Below the pieces are notes generated by a model, which was not told where the DNA came from, made no database searches, and was given only the letters and a program-made list of their open reading frames with translations. This document shows, one piece after another, positions 8,789-15,619 of a stretch of 64,000 nucleotides of DNA. The stretch spans positions 3,100,001 to 3,164,000 of the forward strand of contig OZ220731.1 of the NCBI GenBank assembly GCA_965116785.1, in the 5' to 3' direction. Position 1 is the first letter of the stretch. Each line of letters starts with the position of its first letter. Made by a program: the position numbers and the translations under genes. This stretch comes from Bin87 sp965116785 (GTDB lineage Bacteria > Chloroflexota > Dehalococcoidia > Lucifugimonadales > UBA3495).

Positions 8789-10249
8789 TTGTCTTCCAAT
8801 AGCCGCATAAAGCAGGACGCCGACTATATCTTTCACGAACTCACCCGTTCCATCTGCCCCGAATGCAAGGCGGTCATTGATGCCCAGGTAATCATCCGCG
8901 ATAACAAGGTCTACATGCGGAAACGCTGCCCCGAGCACGGCTGGTTCGAGGGCATCATCAGCTCCGACGCCGAGATGTACGTCGGCAGCATCCGGTTCAA
9001 CAAGCCGGGCACCATTCCCCTGGATTTCAGCACGGAGGTGGAGAACGGCTGCCCGCTGGATTGCGGGCTCTGCCCGGAGCACAAGCAGCACATCTGCCTG
9101 GCCCTCATCGAGGTCAACACCGCCTGCAACCTGGACTGCCCGGTGTGCTTCGCCAACGCCGGCGCCGGCTACAACCTGACCCTGGAGCAGGTGGAGTCCA
9201 TGCTCGACCGCTTCGTGGAGATCGAGGGCGATCCCGAGGTGGTCCAGTTTAGCGGCGGCGAGCCAACCATCCACCCGCAGCTCCCCGAGATGATCCAGGC
9301 CGCCAGGGACCGGGGCATACGCCAGGTGATGATCAACACCAACGGCGTGCGCCTGGCCCGCGACGACCGGTTCCTGGCGCAGATGCAGGCCCTGGACCCG
9401 GTGGTCTACTTCCAGTTCGACGGTCTCCGCGAGGAGACATACCTGACCATCCGGGGCGAGCCGCTGCTGGACACCAAGATGCGCGCCCTCGACCGCCTGG
9501 CCGAGGCCGGCATGACCGCCGTGCTGGTGGCCGCCATCGAGCTGGACGTGAACACCGACGAGGTGGGCGCAATTCTCGAGTTCGGCCTCAAACATCCGGC
9601 GGTGCGTGGCGCCGTATTCCAGCCCGTCACCCACGTCGGCCGTCACATCGAGTTCGACCCCATGACTCGCGTCACCATTCCCGACATCATCCATGGCATC
9701 GTGGACCAGACCGACGGCCGCTTCGTGCTGGAGGACTTCGTTCCCGTACCCTGCTGCTTCCCCACCTGCCAGGTCAACTCCTACCTGTTCGTGGACGGCG
9801 ATACGGTCACGCCCCTGCCCCGCCTGCTGGACATCGACCAGTACCTGGACTACATCACCAACCGCGCGCTGCCCAAGGCGCCCGACGCCGCCGACATCCA
9901 GGTCGCGCTGGAAGGGCTGTGGTCTGCATCTGCCGTCGCCGGCACCGAACAGACTGCCGGGCAATTCGAGTGCGCCTGTGGGCCCGGTCTGGACCTGCCC
10001 TACGAGATCAACCACCTCAAGGAGCACGTCTTCCAGATCGCCATCAAGGACTTTCTGGACGCCTGGACCTTCAACGTCAAGCAGGTGATGAAGTGCTGCG
10101 TGGGCATCCTCACGCCTGACGGCCGCGCCATCCCCTTCTGCTCCTACAACTCGGTGGGCTACCGCGAGCAGATCCGAGAGCAGCTGACCATGGAGCAGGG
10201 CCGGCAGAAGATCCTGTCCTTGACACAAGACTCCCATGACAAGGCGTAA
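8789..10249 (+). CDS. Radical SAM enzyme, tetraether-lipid synthase (Tes)-like
   Basis: The TTG at 8789 follows GAGGAG by nine bases and gives a 486-residue protein. The N-terminal zinc- or rubredoxin-like knuckle has Cys23, Cys26, Cys47 and His50 (ICPEC, CPEHG). A first CX3CX2C set, CPLDCGLC (Cys88, 92, 95), precedes the radical SAM triad Cys113, Cys117, Cys120 in CNLDCPVC; the SAM-contact motif SGGEPT is at 155-160. The C-terminal half adds VPVPCCFPTC, FECACG, KCCVGILTPDG and IPFCSYNSVGYR, the extra cysteines expected for auxiliary iron-sulfur clusters. This layout matches the MJ0619/Tes family, whose archaeal member couples lipid tails into membrane-spanning tetraethers. The methyltransferase and plsY-like genes downstream support a lipid role. 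A bacterial substrate is inference. Confidence 0.8.
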   Translation: MSSNSRIKQDADYIFHELTRSICPECKAVIDAQVIIRDNKVYMRKRCPEHGWFEGIISSDAEMYVGSIRFNKPGTIPLDFSTEVENGCPLDCGLCPEHKQHICLALIEVNTACNLDCPVCFANAGAGYNLTLEQVESMLDRFVEIEGDPEVVQFSGGEPTIHPQLPEMIQAARDRGIRQVMINTNGVRLARDDRFLAQMQALDPVVYFQFDGLREETYLTIRGEPLLDTKMRALDRLAEAGMTAVLVAAIELDVNTDEVGAILEFGLKHPAVRGAVFQPVTHVGRHIEFDPMTRVTIPDIIHGIVDQTDGRFVLEDFVPVPCCFPTCQVNSYLFVDGDTVTPLPRLLDIDQYLDYITNRALPKAPDAADIQVALEGLWSASAVAGTEQTAGQFECACGPGLDLPYEINHLKEHVFQIAIKDFLDAWTFNVKQVMKCCVGILTPDGRAIPFCSYNSVGYREQIREQLTMEQGRQKILSLTQDSHDKA

Positions 10250-10261
10250 GAGTCGGCTTCG

Positions 10262-11053
10262 ATGCTGGACACCTACGCCGCCAAGATCTGCTGCGCCGAC
10301 CTATATTCCTCGGAACTGGCCCGCCTGATCCTGGGCGACAGCCTGCATCCGGGCGGGCTGCGCGCCACCAACCGCCTGGGCCGCGCCATGGGTCTGCAAG
10401 CCGGCTGGCGGGTGCTGGACCTGGCGTGCGGTCTGGGCACCAGCGCCACCGCCATCTCCCGCGTGTTCCGCTGCCAGGTGGTGGGTCTGGAGCTGGGCGC
10501 GGAAGCCTCGGTTTCCTCCCGCCGACGCGCCCTGGAACAGCCGGTTCCTGCGGACGTTGCATTCGTGCGCGGCGATGCCGAGATGCCGCCCTTCCGCGAG
10601 GGAGCCTTTGACGCCGTCCTCATCGAGTGCGCCACCAGCCTGTTCGTGGACAAGGAAGCCGCAGTCTCGCGGGTGCGCCAATTCCTCCGGCCGGGCGGCG
10701 TGGTTGGCATCTCCGACGTGACGGTCGAGCCGGGCAGCCTGCCGCCCGAGCTGGACGGAACCGTGGGCATGATGCTCTGCCTAACCGACGCCCTGCCCGC
10801 CGACGGTTACCAACGTCTCCTGGAGCGTTCCGGCTTCATCACGGATGAACCGGAGGACCTCACCGGCGAGGTGGTGTCCCTGCTGGCCGACCTGAGGGGC
10901 AAGCTGGCCCTGGGTGCAGCGGTGGACATGCCTTCATCCGAGCTCACCGCGGATTTGGCCGAATCCGCTCCCGGCCTGCTGGATCGAGTGGAGCAATCGG
11001 TGTCTCGCGGTCAGATTGGTTACTGGTTATACGTGGGGCAGAAACCGGACTGA
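10262..11053 (+). CDS. Class I SAM-dependent methyltransferase
   Basis: A 263-residue methyltransferase. Glycine-rich motif I is VLDLACGLGTSA (51-62), the acidic loop after strand 2 is GLELG, motif II-like VAFVRGDAEMPPF precedes strand 4 (FDAVLIECATSLF), and LRPGGVVGISDV gives post-motif III. The unusual N-terminus (CCADLYSSELARLILGD, then HPGGL) is typical of an uncharacterised family distantly like ArsM/UbiE. It starts 12 bases after the radical SAM gene and is followed by the PlsY-like gene, so one operon is likely. A role in methylating a lipid, quinone or tail precursor would fit its context but cannot be shown. A methylarsenic role is an alternative that nothing nearby supports. Confidence 0.8.
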   Translation: MLDTYAAKICCADLYSSELARLILGDSLHPGGLRATNRLGRAMGLQAGWRVLDLACGLGTSATAISRVFRCQVVGLELGAEASVSSRRRALEQPVPADVAFVRGDAEMPPFREGAFDAVLIECATSLFVDKEAAVSRVRQFLRPGGVVGISDVTVEPGSLPPELDGTVGMMLCLTDALPADGYQRLLERSGFITDEPEDLTGEVVSLLADLRGKLALGAAVDMPSSELTADLAESAPGLLDRVEQSVSRGQIGYWLYVGQKPD

Positions 11054-11108
11054 CGGAAATCCGCTGTGCTATCATCTTCGCCGACCCGATTGGCCGACTC
11101 CACTTTCC

Positions 11109-11846
11109 ATGTTTTTTGACGATCTGCTGCCTCTGATCCCCCGCGTATTGGCGGCGGCCCTAGTCGGGTACCTTCTCGGCAGTATTCCCTTCGCTTACCT
11201 GGTGGCCCGCCTCAAGGGCGTGGACATCTTTGCCACCGGCAGCGGGCGCGCCGGCACCGCCAACGTTTTCTGGCACGTGGGACGCCGGCGCGGCATGCTG
11301 GTGTTCGCATGCGACGTGATCAAAGGGAGTTTGGCGGTAATCGTGGCGTGGATGCTGGGCGCGCCCGAGTTGGCCGCCCTGGTCGCCGGAGCGGCCGCGA
11401 TAGCCGGTCACTGGAAGAGCATCTTCACCGGTTTTAAGGGCGGCGACGGGATGGTCGTCCTGGTGGGCGTTTCGTTGGCCTACCTCAGCTGGTACATATT
11501 CGTCGGCATTCTTGTTGGAATCGTCGCGGTGCTGCTGTTCCGGCGCTCGGTGTTCCGCTCCTCCATAGGAATTTTCCTGGGGTTCGGAGCCATGCTGGCC
11601 CTCAACATGCTGCGCGGACATGATTGGGCCGTCATGTTTGGCCTGACCGCCCTGGCCATGGTGGTCATCACCCACAACATTCTGACCCATGCCGACCATC
11701 GTCCTGAAAAGGCCGCGATGATAGACCCCGACATTCTCATTGAAGACCGCCCCGAAGTCCTCGGTGAAGCCGCCCGTCTCAGCGAGGAAGCTATCCTGCT
11801 GGACGTTCTGCCGCCCGATGAGGAAGGCGAACCGGACCGTCCCTAG
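11109..11846 (+). CDS. plsY: Divergent PlsY-type glycerol-3-phosphate acyltransferase
   Basis: A polytopic protein of 245 residues. It has the PlsY opening LLGSIPFAYLVARL, motif 1 as GSGRAGTAN (44-52; normally GSGN-GATN), DVIKGSLAV, and motif 2 as GFKGGDGM (normally KGGKGVAT). The motif 3 region is degenerate (THNILTHADHRPEK). PlsY moves the acyl group of acyl-phosphate to sn-1 of glycerol-3-phosphate in the inner membrane. The replaced lysine in motif 2 and the worn motif 3 suggest a changed substrate or a paralogue. A C-terminal cytosolic tail of about 50 acidic residues is additional. The ATG at 11109 begins a hydrophobic start; the gap of 55 bases to the methyltransferase leaves room for a weak promoter. 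Confidence 0.75.
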   Translation: MFFDDLLPLIPRVLAAALVGYLLGSIPFAYLVARLKGVDIFATGSGRAGTANVFWHVGRRRGMLVFACDVIKGSLAVIVAWMLGAPELAALVAGAAAIAGHWKSIFTGFKGGDGMVVLVGVSLAYLSWYIFVGILVGIVAVLLFRRSVFRSSIGIFLGFGAMLALNMLRGHDWAVMFGLTALAMVVITHNILTHADHRPEKAAMIDPDILIEDRPEVLGEAARLSEEAILLDVLPPDEEGEPDRP

Positions 11847-11895
11847 AGCTTTGGCCGCCGGATTGGATTGACCCTCGGGTTGTGACTCAGTTAGA

Positions 11896-11972
11896 ACTTA
11901 CGCACTTGAACTTGTAATTGCGAGCGCAGCGCGGCAATCTCGCAGCATAAGCACGCGCTCAACTGCGTAAGT
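11896..11972. repeat. Small palindromic element with ACTTACGCA ends
   Basis: A 77-base intergenic element bounded by ACTTACGCA (11896-11904) and its exact complement TGCGTAAGT (11964-11972). Inside is ATTGCGAGCGCAGCGCGGCAA at 11917 onward, the same core sequence found in the GTCATTGCGAG-type repeats elsewhere in the window. It looks like a non-autonomous mobile repeat lying between two convergent genes. Confidence 0.65.
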
Positions 11973-11998
11973 CCTATGGCATTTGCAGCGTTGAGGGA

Positions 11999-12943
11999 TT
12001 ATTCCCAAGGCTTGCCGTCTGGGAAGATGTCATCTTCGGATGTTCCGCTTATCTGGTGGGTCATGTCAGCCAGGCGGTCGATGGCTTCGTTGACTAGGAC
12101 CCTCAGCTCCAATTTTTGGTCTTGGTCCATGGGGCGAGGGGCACGGTTGTAGCGGTATTCGGTTGCGTAGTCGATGAGCCAGTTGCCGTAGCCGGATGGT
12201 GAGTTCGGGTCCGCGTATGTAGTGTATTGGAGGAGGTTGTCCACGGCTTGGCGTAGTTCCTGGGCTTGAGGGTCGGCGTGGTCATGGTGGTTTTCCAGGT
12301 AGTGGTTCCAGATGCGGTTGAGATCATGGCGGAAGATCGTCGGGTCGTTGTAAGCGGAGACGATGCCGCGCAGGGCGTTCTCGACAGCCTGCTGAGCTGA
12401 GAACCCCAGAAGCTTCTGGTTCCAGCTGTTTTCGTCAACCATGTCGTTGAACTGCTTGCTCCATTCGGCAGCGTTTTCCAGGCGTCGCTGGGTGGCCGGC
12501 CAGTGCATCGGGTATTCGCTCCGATAGTCGTCGTGGTAGCCGATTCTGTGATCACTCATGCAGGTTCCCCAGTGGTCGGCTTGTCCGGCGATATGCTGTT
12601 TGGCGCGGCGGAGCCTCTGAAAGTCTTCGAGCGGGATTGATACTACGTCGAGGTCGAGGGTCGGGGGATTGCTGCGCATATATGCTTCCGCCGCATGGCC
12701 GGCGGAAACGTTTTCGTCTGCTTCTGGCACCGAGACAATGAGGAGGTCCAGGTCGGAATCGGGCCTGTGGTCGCCGCGGGCTCGGGATCCGTGAAGGATG
12801 ACCATGTTGGGGGCGACGGCCTCCTGGATAGCCTCCGCGATCTTGATCGCGTACGGGTCGGGAGTTAGAGGTCTTATGGGCATGAGTCCTGAGGTCTGCG
12901 CCGTAGTTCGGCTTTGCCTCGGTGTTGAGCTTGGTTCAACCAT
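11999..12943 (-). CDS. Fused nucleotidyltransferase (MNT)-HEPN protein
   Basis: A 314-residue protein starting at the ATG at 12943, preceded by AGGGGGA; an ATG at 12883 is a possible shorter start. The nucleotidyltransferase motif GSRARG (52-57) with DSDLD (62-66) and a third acidic strand LDLDVV give a complete minimal pol-beta type active site. The C-terminal 160 residues are a HEPN-like helical bundle (ENAAEWSKQFNDMVDEN, GFSAQQAVENALRGI, RHDLNRIWNHY). MNT and HEPN domains are normally separate antitoxin and toxin proteins; in fused form they may be an auto-AMPylating RNase switch or a regulatory nucleotidyltransferase. No canonical RX4-6H motif is evident, so RNase activity is doubtful. 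It is monocistronic and convergent with plsY. Confidence 0.75.
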   Translation of the reverse strand: MVEPSSTPRQSRTTAQTSGLMPIRPLTPDPYAIKIAEAIQEAVAPNMVILHGSRARGDHRPDSDLDLLIVSVPEADENVSAGHAAEAYMRSNPPTLDLDVVSIPLEDFQRLRRAKQHIAGQADHWGTCMSDHRIGYHDDYRSEYPMHWPATQRRLENAAEWSKQFNDMVDENSWNQKLLGFSAQQAVENALRGIVSAYNDPTIFRHDLNRIWNHYLENHHDHADPQAQELRQAVDNLLQYTTYADPNSPSGYGNWLIDYATEYRYNRAPRPMDQDQKLELRVLVNEAIDRLADMTHQISGTSEDDIFPDGKPWE

Positions 12944-13158
12944 AGGATTCCCCCTGGTGGTTTCGGCGCAGAGCGTGCCCGACGAGTTGACCAAAGCTGG
13001 ACGCTGAACGACGGCAACGTTGCATTTGCCGCGATTGTGGTTGTGGTTCTGCCGGCGAGTTGGCTGAGCAGAGGCTTGGCTGGGCGGCGTAACCCGGTAA
13101 CTATCAGTTTTTCTGATACCCCATTTCAAACTGAGTCACCACCGACCCTCGACCGTAT

Positions 13159-13187
13159 TTGACAGCGACCTACACCGTGCTTACACT
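13159..13187 (+). promoter_or_regulatory. Sigma-70 type promoter for the small membrane protein pair
   Basis: A perfect -35 TTGACA at 13159-13164, a 17-base spacer and a -10 TACACT at 13182-13187. Transcription would start near 13194, so an ATG at 13194 would be leaderless while the ATG at 13215, which has a Shine-Dalgarno sequence, would have a leader of about 20 bases. Confidence 0.75.
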
Positions 13188-13214
13188 CTGATTATGCACA
13201 AAGAGGATAGCATC

Positions 13215-13403
13215 ATGTGGGATAAGATATTCACAGCCTCGCTGGCCGCATATTCCGTAGGTTTGGCGGTGTTCCTCTTGGGACATCATATCTTCGAGTT
13301 GTACGCGATGACTTTGACCGGAGCCGCTTTGCTGGGCGTAACCGGCGTGGCTACCGGCGTCTCCGGCTTTGCTCTCGTATTGACCACCAAAGCCAAGACA
13401 TAG
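13215..13403 (+). CDS. Small two-helix membrane protein
   Basis: A 62-residue hydrophobic protein with two predicted membrane segments (TASLAAYSVGLAVFLLG; MTLTGAALLGVTGVATGV) and a short basic end. I chose the ATG at 13215 because AGAGGA lies eight bases before it; the ATG at 13194 would add seven residues and begin exactly at the predicted transcription start. It is the first gene behind a good promoter and is followed after six bases by another small membrane protein. I do not recognise the family. Confidence 0.6.
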   Translation: MWDKIFTASLAAYSVGLAVFLLGHHIFELYAMTLTGAALLGVTGVATGVSGFALVLTTKAKT

Positions 13404-13409
13404 CGGGAG

Positions 13410-13625
13410 ATGTTCTTCCGAAATGCTTGGAGAGCCATTGCCTTGACAATGGTATTGGTAGTTATCGTAGTTGGCGTAGTCGGCTGTCTGATTATAGTCC
13501 TGGCTTTGGTACCGTACTTTACGATAGACCGCCTCTTGGGAATCGTGGGCGCTCTGGGGGCCGTCGGGTGGGCCATGGCGGTTGTAGTAAGCAGGCTGAA
13601 GGATTTGTTCAGTTCGGACGATTGA
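13410..13625 (+). CDS. Small two-helix membrane protein
   Basis: A 71-residue protein with two clear membrane segments, ALTMVLVVIVVGVVGCLIIV and LLGIVGALGAVGWAMAVVVS, and a short charged tail (RLKDLFSSDD). Its ATG is preceded directly by GGGAG, which is too close for ideal initiation, so translation probably depends on coupling with the gene six bases upstream. The pair could form a small membrane complex; a toxin-like or holin-like role is possible but unsupported. Confidence 0.55.
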   Translation: MFFRNAWRAIALTMVLVVIVVGVVGCLIIVLALVPYFTIDRLLGIVGALGAVGWAMAVVVSRLKDLFSSDD

Positions 13626-13650
13626 TGAACGTCAGCTCCGGCACTCCTCT

Positions 13651-14835
13651 TTAGAGGTTCCGCCGTTCGTCCCGCATCCGCGATAGATCCAGAACCCAGC
13701 CCAGCGTCTCGTCAGATTCCGCCTCGGCATACAGGCCCGGCTGGAGCCGCACCGCCTCGGATAGCTGCTCCGCGCACTTCGGGATGTCGCCCTGGTCGGC
13801 GTACAACCGTGCCGCGTTGTAATAGGCAGCGGCAAATTCCGGCACCACCGTCTGCGCCGCCAGGTAGTCGGCCAGCGCGGCCTCGGTATCGCCCAGGCTT
13901 TCCCTGGCGGCGCCCCGGTTGCTCAGCACCTCGGCAAAGTCGGGGCGCAGCACCAATGCCGCGTCGTAGTCTGCGATAGCATCGGCGTATTTCCCCTGGG
14001 CATCGTGGGCCAGCCCACGGTTGTTGATCGCCTCGACATCGTCGGGACGCAGTTCGATGGCGGCGGTGTAGTTGTCCACCGCGTCGCCGTATCGCCCCAG
14101 CCGGTAGCAGACCCGGGCCTTGTTGAACCGCGCGTCGGCGTTGTCAGGATTGTGCCGGAGCGCCGCGTCGTAGTCGGCCACCGCTCCCGGGCCGTCGCCG
14201 GTCTCATCCCGCGCCACTCCGCGATTCAGGTAGGCGTTGGATATGTTGGGCTGGAGCGCAACCACCGAGTCAAAGGCCCGTATGGCCTCGTCGTACCGGC
14301 CCAAATTGTTGAGTACGATGCCCTGGTTGTAGTAGGCCTGGAGATACAGCGGGTCCAGGTCAATCGCCGTCGCGTAATCGACCAACGCGCCCTCGGCATC
14401 GCCCACATCGTCCCGGGCGTTGCCCCGCTGGTAATACGCCGGCGCAGCCAGGGCGTCGAGTTCCACGGCCGCGCTCAGAGCCTCGACCGCCTCTTCCGGC
14501 TTTCTGCGGCGCAGGCAGGTCACGCCCAGGTTGAACCGGACCGCGAAGTCGCCCGGGCGCTGTGCGGCCATCCCGTGGTAGACGGCGTACGCTTCCGCGT
14601 ACCTACCGACGGCGAAGCAGCCGTTCCCGAAAATCAGGCTCCGGGGGCTCTGCCCCCGCTGTAGCCCGGCGTCCGCCTCCGTCAATTGATCGAGCAGGGC
14701 AGCAACCTCGTTGGCGTCTTCCCCGGTCAGGCGTCCGCCACGGGGCCGTGGCGTGAGGGCAGCCGCGCCCAGCCCGTGCCATTCCAGCAGGCCGGCCAGG
14801 CGGCCCAACAACCTGTCCGCGGTCGCGCTGCTCAT
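13651..14835 (-). CDS. TPR repeat protein
   Basis: A soluble protein of 394 residues without a signal peptide. After a non-repetitive N-terminus of about 65 residues it is nearly all tetratricopeptide repeats, about nine units of 34 residues, with the signature A(Y/I/F)(Y/N)NRG.A....G....A..DYDAAL.L.PD. Such proteins scaffold complexes. It follows the AhpD-like gene by 57 bases on the same strand, so the two may be co-transcribed. A partner cannot be named. Confidence 0.85.
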   Translation of the reverse strand: MSSATADRLLGRLAGLLEWHGLGAAALTPRPRGGRLTGEDANEVAALLDQLTEADAGLQRGQSPRSLIFGNGCFAVGRYAEAYAVYHGMAAQRPGDFAVRFNLGVTCLRRRKPEEAVEALSAAVELDALAAPAYYQRGNARDDVGDAEGALVDYATAIDLDPLYLQAYYNQGIVLNNLGRYDEAIRAFDSVVALQPNISNAYLNRGVARDETGDGPGAVADYDAALRHNPDNADARFNKARVCYRLGRYGDAVDNYTAAIELRPDDVEAINNRGLAHDAQGKYADAIADYDAALVLRPDFAEVLSNRGAARESLGDTEAALADYLAAQTVVPEFAAAYYNAARLYADQGDIPKCAEQLSEAVRLQPGLYAEAESDETLGWVLDLSRMRDERRNL

Positions 14836-14892
14836 CGCCCCAACATCCAGCCCAACGCGTCGCCGACGTCCGGCGGAGCGCCGTGCAGGTTC

Positions 14893-15441
14893 CTACAGGG
14901 TCGACACTCTGTCGCCGCCCATTTCCGGACGCAGCGCGATCTGGGCCAGCGCCAGGGCGGAGTAGTAAGCAACCGTCATGGTCAGGTCGACCACGCCACG
15001 ATCTCCCAGGAATGCCCGCACCGCCTCGAAGTTGTCGTCGGAGACGTCCTTCTCCCGGATCATCTGCTGCACGAAGCGGGCGATGGCAGCCTGCTGACCC
15101 TCCAGGCAGTCCGGCGCTTTCCACGTCCGGATGCCCTCGATGGCCTCGTCGCTCACGCCGGCGTTGGCAGCCGCCACGGCGTGGCCGGTCCACTCGATGC
15201 CGGAGTCCCACTCGCGGGCCACCAGGATGATCGCCAGTTCCTTGAGGTCGTCCGACATGGATGACTGGAACCGAAGTGTTGCTCCCATGGAAGTCAGGTA
15301 GCCGGCGGCCTGCGGGCTGTGCAGCAGGGCACGGAACTGGAGGCCCACGTCCGCCGCTCCCCGGTCCTCGCGGATCCGGTCGTAGATCACCTGGCCGTCC
15401 GCGTCCAGTTCTTCCCGTGCGACGTAAGGAACCCGTGCCAT
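14893..15441 (-). CDS. Carboxymuconolactone decarboxylase (AhpD-like) family protein
   Basis: A 182-residue all-helical protein of the CMD/AhpD fold: RFQSSMSDDLKELAIILVAREWDSGIEWTGHAVAAANAGVS aligns with the family core in which a Glu and a His flank a CxxC pair. Here the cysteines are absent (EWTGH replaces E.CxxC..H), so it is not a peroxidase-type AhpD and belongs to the gamma-carboxymuconolactone decarboxylase-like group of unknown reaction. The start is supported by GGAGGG about eight bases upstream. It probably leads an operon with the TPR gene. Confidence 0.8.
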   Translation of the reverse strand: MARVPYVAREELDADGQVIYDRIREDRGAADVGLQFRALLHSPQAAGYLTSMGATLRFQSSMSDDLKELAIILVAREWDSGIEWTGHAVAAANAGVSDEAIEGIRTWKAPDCLEGQQAAIARFVQQMIREKDVSDDNFEAVRAFLGDRGVVDLTMTVAYYSALALAQIALRPEMGGDRVSTL

Positions 15442-15619
15442 CTCGAAACCCTCCGGCTCAAACTGGACACCAGCATACCATAGGCCGAATCGCGGACGGC
15501 ATCGTCATGGACGGCGCGGCGGTTGCGCACCGTCATCCATGCATCTACTATTGCGCCAGCCTTGCGTCCGGGCAGTGAGCAGGTGCGGCTCGTCCGTTGA
15601 GGTATGGTCGGCCACAGCG

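Noticed and set aside
8789..11053. Arsenic methylation or arsenosugar genes (ArsM/ArsS-like)
   Set aside because: A methyltransferase beside a radical SAM enzyme could suggest this, but the radical SAM protein has the Tes-type cysteine layout and there is no ArsR, ArsC or other arsenic gene.
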